From positions 1 through 48,400 of the forward strand of contig CALXCG010000007.1 in the NCBI GenBank assembly GCA_944386745.1: a stretch of DNA of 48,400 nt, read 5' to 3'. Each line of letters opens with the position of its first letter. Within the stretch, counting starts at the first letter, position 1. This DNA is from an uncultured Clostridia bacterium (GTDB lineage: Bacteria; Bacillota; Clostridia; TANB77; CAG-508). A program made the position numbers and the translations under genes. Positions 42,849 through 48,400 of this stretch are shown one piece after another. The notes under the pieces are model-generated. The model was not told the origin of the DNA. It worked only from the letters and a program-made list of their open reading frames with translations, and ran no database searches.

Positions 42849-42877
42849 TTTATATCATTTTTTTTACCATTCGTCAA
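42849..42877 (-). promoter_or_regulatory. Promoter of tRNA-Glu and probably the riboswitch transcript
   Basis: Minus strand: TTGACG (42877-42872), 17-base spacer, TATAAA (42854-42849). No other convincing promoter lies between tRNA-Glu and the riboswitch. Confidence 0.8.
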
Positions 42878-42913
42878 CTGTTTTTAGACAATTTGTATTT
42901 TACATAAAAATCG

Positions 42914-42951
42914 CAAAAAATCCTAGGCATCTAGGCTTAGGATTTTTTTTA
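42914..42951 (-). terminator. Terminator overlapping the mrnC stop
   Basis: Minus strand AATCCTA and TAGGATT pair around a 12-base loop and are followed by TTTT. The end of mrnC lies inside the hairpin. Confidence 0.8.
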
Positions 42952-43318
42952 TTCTGCTATTTTTATTAGTTAAATACAAATAACCAATTAAAGCTTCAAA
43001 AGCCGTTGCATGCATGTATTCTTGGACATTCGAATTTTTAGGTAAATGATGATTCTCTGCATTTCTTCCTCTTCTAACTATATCTTTTTCTTCGTCAGTT
43101 AATTCATCATATATTTTTTGCAATAATTCAGCCTGTGCTTTTGCTTTAACATATTTAATTGCTTCTATATGTAATTTATGTGGCTTTAAATTTGTTTCAT
43201 TCACTAATTTTGTCCTGATATATAATTCATAAACACAATCTCCAACATATGCCCACGTAAGTGGAGATAACAAATTAACTTCTTCTATAGATTTTTTTAT
43301 TTCAAATAATTCTTCCAT
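42923..43318 (-). CDS. mrnC: Mini-ribonuclease III
   Basis: 131 residues. The RNase III catalytic core without a double-stranded-RNA-binding domain: LTWAYVGDCVYELYIRTKL, VRRGRNAENHHLPK and the second metal-binding helix in TAFEALIGYLYL. In Bacillus it matures 23S rRNA ends. It is separated from rbgA by repeat R4. Confidence 0.95.
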   Translation of the reverse strand: MEELFEIKKSIEEVNLLSPLTWAYVGDCVYELYIRTKLVNETNLKPHKLHIEAIKYVKAKAQAELLQKIYDELTDEEKDIVRRGRNAENHHLPKNSNVQEYMHATAFEALIGYLYLTNKNSRIKKILSLDA

Positions 43319-43364
43319 TTTTTATACCTTCATTTTTCTATTTTTTTAATTTAATTCATATATA

Positions 43365-43422
43365 AAGGTCCGTCCCTAAATCCCTGCTTTTAGGGATTTT
43401 TAGGACCGTCCCCCTAATCCCT
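43365..43422. repeat. Palindromic GGACCGTCCC repeat R4
   Basis: Same design as R2 and R3: AAGGTCCGTCCC, AAATCCCTGCTTTTAGGGAT, then TTTTAGGACCGTCCCCC and TAATCCCTT. Its edge supplies the final RD codons and the TAG stop of rbgA. Confidence 0.87.
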
Positions 43423-44334
43423 TTTTTCAATTGTAATTCTACCTAACTTTCCGTTCTTAAATTCATCTAGTAATATTTTTGCTGTTTTTTCATCATCAAT
43501 ATTGCCACCTGATATTATACAACCACGTTTTTTTCCTATTTCCAACATTACTTCATATATATTGATATTTTCTGCTTGTTCTTGACTTAATATTTGTTCA
43601 ACTCTTTTTTCGTCTAATTTATATCTTTCACATAACAGTTTCCTTTCATTTTCTAATAAAAACTTTGTTAATTGATATGCTATTTCTGTTCTTTGTAAAA
43701 TATCTTCTTTAATTGTGCCAGTAAATGCTAGATGTAAAGCAACTTCCTCACTTTCAAATTTTGGCCATAACACACCAGGTGTATCTAATAGTTCTATACT
43801 TTCATTGATTCTAATCCATTGTTTTTGTTTTGTTACTCCTGGTTTATTTCCTACTCCTGCTGTAACTCTTTTAGATATTCGATTTATAAATGATGACTTT
43901 CCTACATTTGGTATTCCTAATATCATCGCTTTTATTTTTCTACCAATTCTTCCTTTTTCAGCTTGTATCTTTAATTCTTCACTCATTATTTGTTCAACTT
44001 TTTTTATACAGTCTTGTATTCCTTTTCCTGAATTTGAATCTGTTAATACTGCTGGTATCCCCCTTTTCTCAAAATAGTCTATCCATTTTCGATTTTCTTC
44101 TGCGTTTGCTAAATCAGCCTTATTTAATACTACTAATTTTTTCTTATTTTTTGTTATTTGTGCTATGTCCGGATTTTGACTTGATATAGGTATACGTGCA
44201 TCTAATAATTCAATTACTATGTCTACTAATTTTAAATCTTCTGTTATTTGTCTTCTGGTTTTTGCCATATGCCCTGGATACCAGTTAAGACTAACTTTTT
44301 CAGAAACTTCTTTATCATTCTTTTCTTTCATCAT
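43414..44334 (-). CDS. rbgA: Ribosome-biogenesis GTPase RbgA (YlqF)
   Basis: 306 residues. Circularly permuted GTPase: the G4 motif (VVLNKADL) precedes G1 (GIPNVGKSSFINR) and G3 (DTPGVLWPK); the N-terminal WYPGHMAKTRRQI and a C-terminal RNA-binding helical domain complete it. It drives late 50S assembly. The stop codon is within repeat R4. Two consecutive ATG codons are possible starts. Confidence 0.95.
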   Translation of the reverse strand: MMKEKNDKEVSEKVSLNWYPGHMAKTRRQITEDLKLVDIVIELLDARIPISSQNPDIAQITKNKKKLVVLNKADLANAEENRKWIDYFEKRGIPAVLTDSNSGKGIQDCIKKVEQIMSEELKIQAEKGRIGRKIKAMILGIPNVGKSSFINRISKRVTAGVGNKPGVTKQKQWIRINESIELLDTPGVLWPKFESEEVALHLAFTGTIKEDILQRTEIAYQLTKFLLENERKLLCERYKLDEKRVEQILSQEQAENINIYEVMLEIGKKRGCIISGGNIDDEKTAKILLDEFKNGKLGRITIEKRD

Positions 44335-44374
44335 ATCACTTCCTCAATTTTATTTTTCTTATATCAACCTATTA

Positions 44375-45577
44375 CTATTTTAATTCCTCTAGTATTTCTT
44401 CTGCTAATTTTTGTATTTGCCAAACAATGGTACCTTCTTCTGGATTATATGGATCACCAAATTTTTTCGTAAAGTCTATAGTTTTAACCTGAATTCTATT
44501 TTTCATCATATATACATCAATTTCAAAATCATAAAATTTAATTTCTTTAGTTTGTGCATATAATAACATTCCTGAAACATCAGCTTCTTTATTTATATTT
44601 CTTTTTTCTATTTCTCTTTCTAGTTTATATTTTTTATTAGAAACATATGAATATATCTGATATAAATTGTCCCTATTTATGTTATCTTTTTTGTAACCAT
44701 TAAACCCTTTTGAAGTAAGCACATTACTATAAAATTTTGCATCAATTATTTTTACTTTTGTTGGTATTTTTTCACCAATTTCTTTTCTTTCAATTGTTAT
44801 ATCTGTATGCATATTTGGTATATAACTTTCATTTACACTCTTTTTATCTTCATCTATATTCCATTTCATATTCTCACTTTTTATAGTAAGATCTAAAATT
44901 TTATTTTTTCGATATTTTTGATAATATAATCTCAAATAGTTTCTAATAAATTTTTCAAATAATTGATGGTATGTTTGGCTTTCATCATCAATCATTTCAA
45001 TTTTTTCGCTTTTTATTTCTTTATTTATAATTAAATTATTCAAAACAAATTTACAAATATTTATTATAAATTCATATCTATCATTTAATCTATTAAACTT
45101 TATAGTATCCCATCTAATATTTTTCCAATCACTTATAATATCTATATTTTCCATATTATTATATATTTTTTTTAAATTAATACGATTGTCATTCACAATA
45201 TCAGTTTTTAACAAATATTTTATTGTAGTTTTTATAATTTGATTAAATAAATTATTAGTTGTATATTCATCATAATTACAAATAACTTTCCTTTGATTTT
45301 TCAAAGTATTATGATAAATTGTATTTTTCACATCTATTCTTCCTTTAATAAATTGAGTTTTCTCTACTACATTTATATATTCACCATACAAACCTTTTTG
45401 CATTATTCTCTTCATACATTCATATATAACTACTGAAAATAAATCAGAAATATTATAAAATTTTTCAGTTCCAAATATTTCTTTTTTTTCAAAAGAAATA
45501 TTTTTATATTCAAAAGCATATGCTAATAAATAATAGAAATTTCTAACTTTTTCTTCTCTAAATCTATTTTCTGACAT
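44375..45577 (-). CDS. mcrC: McrC-type restriction nuclease subunit
   Basis: 400 residues. N-terminal beta-rich part typical of McrC/LlaJI-type subunits, then a C-terminal PD-(D/E)xK nuclease domain: acidic residue in NMHTDITIE and the catalytic VKIIDAKFY (DxK). It cleaves DNA when driven by the McrB AAA+ motor that recognises modified DNA. Its ATG directly follows the mcrB-frame stop (TAG then ATG), so expression is coupled. AT-rich and insertion-poor compared with housekeeping neighbours. Confidence 0.9.
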   Translation of the reverse strand: MSENRFREEKVRNFYYLLAYAFEYKNISFEKKEIFGTEKFYNISDLFSVVIYECMKRIMQKGLYGEYINVVEKTQFIKGRIDVKNTIYHNTLKNQRKVICNYDEYTTNNLFNQIIKTTIKYLLKTDIVNDNRINLKKIYNNMENIDIISDWKNIRWDTIKFNRLNDRYEFIINICKFVLNNLIINKEIKSEKIEMIDDESQTYHQLFEKFIRNYLRLYYQKYRKNKILDLTIKSENMKWNIDEDKKSVNESYIPNMHTDITIERKEIGEKIPTKVKIIDAKFYSNVLTSKGFNGYKKDNINRDNLYQIYSYVSNKKYKLEREIEKRNINKEADVSGMLLYAQTKEIKFYDFEIDVYMMKNRIQVKTIDFTKKFGDPYNPEEGTIVWQIQKLAEEILEELK

Positions 45578-45823
45578 CTATTTCTCCTCTTCTACTTTGC
45601 CTGTTGGATCATTTGCATTAGTAAAGCTAAGAATTTTTTCTAATTCCTTAATTTTTTGCGAATTCCCAATAAAATATTCTCTTATTTGAGGTAACAATTC
45701 ATAATTTAATATTAAATCTATTTTTCTATCAACCTCTTCTTTGCGAAATTTATTTAATCCACACAAATAACTATGTCCTATTGTTAATCCATCAAATTTA
45801 TCTTCTGATTCACTATTTATTTT
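45578..45823 (-). pseudogene. mcrB: C-terminal part of McrB in the -1 frame
   Basis: The frame from 45823 down to the TAG at 45578 has no initiation codon with a ribosome site but encodes the missing end of McrB: the conserved GLTIGHSYLCGLNKF (sensor-2 region) and the final helical part EVDRKIDLILNYELLPQIREYF. It joins the main mcrB frame at the A6 run 45825-45820. Thus it is a continuation, not a separate gene. Either a real frameshift, recoding or an assembly error. Confidence 0.85.
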
Positions 45824-47319
45824 TTAATTTTATCCCACAAAATATTTAATTTTTTAGAATTTACCTCTTTTAAATATTTTTTTATCTCTTCTTTAACCTC
45901 TTCATGTTCGTCATTAAAACATGGTTTTATTTCATAGTTTGCAAATCTTCTTCTTAAAGCCATATCAAAAAGTGAAATAGATCTGTCAACTGTATTCATA
46001 GTTCCTATAAAATAAATATTAGAAGGTATAGTAAAACTTTTTTCACGAGAATATGGCAAGTATACTGTTGTATTATCTCTTTTATCAGATTCTATAAGCA
46101 TAAATACTTCACCAAAAATTTTACTTATATTTCCTCTATTAATTTCATCAATTATTACTACAAAATTTTCATTCCATTTATTATGTTCTTTTATATTATC
46201 ACATAATCTTTTCAAAAATCCTGGATATGCTTCAAAATGTGAGCCATCTTCTGTTGGTCTTAATCCTTCTATAAAATCTTCATAAGAATAACTTTGATGA
46301 AACTGTATTGTTTTTATATTATCTGTTTTATCACCAACTATCCTTTTTGCTATTTTTTCAGCAATATAAGTTTTTCCAACTCCTGGAACTCCTTCTAAAA
46401 TAATATTTTTCTTAAACCTTAAAAGTTCTTCTATTGTATTAATTTCCTCTTCACTAATAAAGCAATATCTGTTCAATTCCTTTTGCTCAGATAAATTATC
46501 ATCATTACTATCATTATCTATATAATTTTCATCACTACCATCTTCTTTATGTTTTTTATTAATTGTTTCATTGACAATTAATATATTATAAAACATTCCT
46601 AAGTTTGATGTTAATGGATGTTTATAAAATTTTTGATTTTCTAGTGCTGAAATTATATCATTTATTAGACTAACCTTATTTTTATATTTATATTTTTTAA
46701 AATTTTCTAAAGCCCCTTTTAACCCATATTTTTCAATATTGATTCTACTAGAAATATCTTTAAGATTTATTTTATTAAAAGTGTCATCTGCTTCATATTC
46801 CAAAGTTTCTATTAATTGATATCCACTTTCTTCATCAGAAACAATAAAAAATATATCTCCTTCATGTTTTTCTGATATTTCTTCAACATTTTCTGTAACA
46901 TAAATATTTCTTGCGTTTAATTCACTAAATTCAAAGTCTTGAATATCTATATTTTGATATTTTTTATTAATTTTGAGTTTATAAAAATGTGATTTATTTC
47001 CCATCGAAAAAGCAGGTTTATATGCATTAGTAAAAGTAACTATATCTAATTTAAAATATTTACTTCCAAAAACTAAACTAGACTTTTTTGAAGGAATATA
47101 TTCCTTTAAAATATCAAAATAATATCTTTGGTTTTCTCCTAAATATTCTATTTTTCTTACTATCAACAATTTACTTACAATAGAGGCCTCCGATGGAATT
47201 AATAAATCCCCCTCTTTTAAATCCCCAAACCATCCATTTGGTCCTTCTAAATATTTTTCTTTTAATTGTTCAACTCCTTGTTCTTCTGCAAGACTTCCCA
47301 TAAATAATCTTGTTTTCAT
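45817..47319 (-). CDS. mcrB: McrB-type AAA+ GTPase, frameshifted near the end
   Basis: 500 residues in this frame. An N-terminal part (1-280) that I do not recognise, presumably the modified-DNA reader; it begins with an EVE/PUA-like segment ([26 protein letters not shown]). The AAA+ motor follows with Walker A GVPGVGKT (310-317), Walker [19 protein letters not shown] and the McrB signature [19 protein letters not shown]. The frame stops at TAA (45819-45817) right after six A, 79 residues short. The missing end is in the -1 frame. One extra A would restore a protein of about 580 residues. Confidence 0.88.
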   Translation of the reverse strand: MKTRLFMGSLAEEQGVEQLKEKYLEGPNGWFGDLKEGDLLIPSEASIVSKLLIVRKIEYLGENQRYYFDILKEYIPSKKSSLVFGSKYFKLDIVTFTNAYKPAFSMGNKSHFYKLKINKKYQNIDIQDFEFSELNARNIYVTENVEEISEKHEGDIFFIVSDEESGYQLIETLEYEADDTFNKINLKDISSRINIEKYGLKGALENFKKYKYKNKVSLINDIISALENQKFYKHPLTSNLGMFYNILIVNETINKKHKEDGSDENYIDNDSNDDNLSEQKELNRYCFISEEEINTIEELLRFKKNIILEGVPGVGKTYIAEKIAKRIVGDKTDNIKTIQFHQSYSYEDFIEGLRPTEDGSHFEAYPGFLKRLCDNIKEHNKWNENFVVIIDEINRGNISKIFGEVFMLIESDKRDNTTVYLPYSREKSFTIPSNIYFIGTMNTVDRSISLFDMALRRRFANYEIKPCFNDEHEEVKEEIKKYLKEVNSKKLNILWDKIKK

Positions 47320-47356
47320 TTCTTTTTTCTCCTATCTCATAATATTTTTCTTTATT

Positions 47357-47362
47357 ATTATA
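47357..47362 (-). promoter_or_regulatory. Candidate -10 box for mcrBC
   Basis: TATAAT on the minus strand; the -35 position 17 bases upstream is TGGAAA, a poor match. An AT-rich leader follows. Confidence 0.45.
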
Positions 47363-47424
47363 CATTATTTTTTTTAATTTTTCCACATTTTCTATATTTT
47401 TGTTATTAACCTAAATTTTACAAA

Positions 47425-47466
47425 CAAGAAAAAAGAAGCTAACTTATTTTATAAATTAACTTCTAC
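47425..47466 (-). terminator. Terminator after the membrane protein gene
   Basis: Minus strand GAAGTTAA and TTAGCTTC pair (one T-G) around a 13-base AT loop, followed by TTTTTTC. It separates the preceding operon from mcrBC. Confidence 0.7.
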
Positions 47467-47479
47467 ATTATTTTAACTA

Positions 47480-47965
47480 CTACAATGTTCTATAATTATT
47501 CTTATCTGCTCTTTCATCTAACTTTCTATCAAACTTTTCATTTTTATAAAACCAGTCTGTTTTCTTATCTTTTGGATGTGCTTTTCTATTTTTATCTAAT
47601 AATAAATCTAATAATACTGCTATTGGTAAAACCACTCCTAACAATGATATAAACATATTCATATATAATGTTATATCTATTATGCTATCTCCTTGATTAA
47701 ATAGTGTTGTAATTCCTGACATTAAATTTATTCCAAAATATAGGCCATATGCTACTAAATATATTAAAGCACCAACTATCTTTCTTTTTACAATTAATAT
47801 CATACATACCAAAACTACAAACAATAATATTATCTCCAATTGCTGATTAAATGGCGCAATCCCTTCTAAGTCTTGACCAATCTCATGCATAAAAGCTATT
47901 ATCAACCTAAATACCCAAAACATAGCAACAAACATTACTAGTAATATAGTTGAAAACTTTTTCAT
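47480..47965 (-). CDS. Hypothetical multi-TM membrane protein
   Basis: 161 residues with four predicted TM helices (about 5-26, 45-60, 67-85 and 103-125) and a basic, charged C-terminal tail (KNRKAHPKDKKTDWFYKNEKFDRKLDERADKNNYRTL). No family recognised. It follows the DUF1292 gene by 27 bases and has a good AGAGGTGG site, so the two form a short operon. Confidence 0.7.
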   Translation of the reverse strand: MKKFSTILLVMFVAMFWVFRLIIAFMHEIGQDLEGIAPFNQQLEIILLFVVLVCMILIVKRKIVGALIYLVAYGLYFGINLMSGITTLFNQGDSIIDITLYMNMFISLLGVVLPIAVLLDLLLDKNRKAHPKDKKTDWFYKNEKFDRKLDERADKNNYRTL

Positions 47966-47992
47966 TTGTTATCCACCTCTTATTTTCAACGA

Positions 47993-48298
47993 TTAGTCTA
48001 CAAAGTCAAAATCATCTTTAAATTTTTCTTTAAATATTTCAAATACTTTATTTAAAGTATCCTCATCTTCGATACTAACATAACTTTCTTCGTCTGAATC
48101 ATCATCAGTATCTTCTACTTTTAATATTACTACTTCTCCTTCTTCTTCCTCTCCTTCTTCTGTAACTGGTAATAATACAACATATTCTTCATCATCTAAA
48201 TCTATTAAATCTAAAAATTCAAATTTAACTTCATTTCCTTCTTCATCATTTAATATTATTATATTATCTAATTCCTCTCCATCAAAATTTTCTTCCAT
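47993..48298 (-). CDS. DUF1292 acidic protein
   Basis: 101 residues from the ATG at 48298; GAAAGGAG is 8 bases upstream, and the in-frame TTG at 48316 overlaps this ribosome site. Very acidic, with the DUF1292 pattern: IIILNDEEGNEVKFEFLDLIDLDDEEYVVLLPV, then EVVILKVED and EDEDTLNKVFEIFKEKF. Family function is unknown; in many Firmicutes it is linked to the ruvX-mltG region, not seen here. Confidence 0.88.
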   Translation of the reverse strand: MEENFDGEELDNIIILNDEEGNEVKFEFLDLIDLDDEEYVVLLPVTEEGEEEEGEVVILKVEDTDDDSDEESYVSIEDEDTLNKVFEIFKEKFKDDFDFVD

Positions 48299-48400
48299 AC
48301 TTAATTCTCCTTTCAATTTTTTTATTTTATAATAAATTGTAATTATAATAACTTAATTTAATATTTTTTGTAATAGTCTGATTTTATTGCTAGATATTAT

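Noticed and set aside
23281..43422. GGACCGTCCC repeats as ordinary terminators
   Set aside because: They are long, near-identical to each other and lack U-tracts after the stem; shared sequence beyond the stem indicates a repeat family. They may still reduce read-through.
45578..45766. Separate 62-residue gene before mcrC
   Set aside because: Its apparent start is an internal TTG within the conserved GHSYLCG motif; it is the frame-shifted end of McrB.
48299..48400. Promoter for the DUF1292 gene
   Set aside because: Several TATAAT-like boxes occur in very AT-rich sequence but none has an acceptable -35, so no call is made.

Overview
This window looks like a chromosomal segment from an AT-rich, Gram-positive, anaerobic Firmicute, most likely an uncultured gut-type Clostridium relative. 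The evidence is strong AGGAGG-type ribosome sites, sortase and LPXTG-like wall anchoring, Mini-ribonuclease III, RbgA, RemA, rubrerythrin, split transketolase and very low GC. Species cannot be named from sequence alone. Every gene except the first (142-603) lies on the minus strand, as expected on a leading-strand block, so the text below reads from high to low coordinates where operons are concerned.

Layout. 1-622: a lone plus-strand membrane protein gene with its own promoter and terminator, foreign-looking. 621-4914: acetyltransferase, a BceAB-type peptide-antibiotic ABC transporter with a BceR-like box but no local BceRS, then a class B sortase; 4952-6055 is its probable wall-anchored beta-helix substrate. 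6230-10723: gmk, rpoZ, remA, yicC block, rsmE, rubrerythrin, plus a 58-residue membrane protein. 10822-15244: carAB preceded by a 27-codon leader-like gene and a terminator. 15376-16241: a compact three-way-junction RNA facing a DUF3800 gene. 16356-21632: tRNA-Leu, folA, a double-domain thyX, trmR-like methyltransferase, typA, plsC. 21697-25770: cmk, a P-loop/Asp23-like fusion, rlmN, and a PIN-domain protein with duplicated N-terminal repeats. 25943-30875: an accessory block with a type III toxin-antitoxin system (two perfect 48-bp repeats that can each fold as an H-type pseudoknot, a terminator, then a CptN/TenpN-like toxin), and a Fic-led operon (Fic, alpha/beta hydrolase, acyltransferase-like protein, membrane protein) behind twin palindromic operators. 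30921-37598: greA, pgsA, ctpA, two M23 coiled-coil peptidases, ftsX and ftsE, an envelope and division cluster. 37822-42483: split transketolase and a P-type ATPase whose leader is a yybP-ykoY (Mn2+) riboswitch, itself directly downstream of tRNA-Glu. 42923-48298: mrnC, rbgA, an McrBC-type restriction system whose mcrB is interrupted by a frameshift, a membrane protein and a DUF1292 protein.

How parts work together. FtsEX plus two M23 proteins and CtpA suggest ABC-gated control of wall hydrolysis at division. FolA and ThyX serve folate/thymidylate metabolism. The sortase and TPKTG protein form an anchoring pair. The Mn2+ riboswitch argues that the P-type ATPase exports manganese. Defence or stress functions (McrBC, type III TA, PIN, Fic, DUF3800 with its RNA) are interspersed among housekeeping genes. 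A palindromic repeat family built on GGACCGTCCC lies at the 3' ends of four genes, and in three of them it supplies the stop codon. All stretches above 300 bases without a long gene (6056-6448, 15086-15491, 16242-16556, 42484-42922) are accounted for by small genes, RNAs or terminators. 48299-48400 shows nothing firm.
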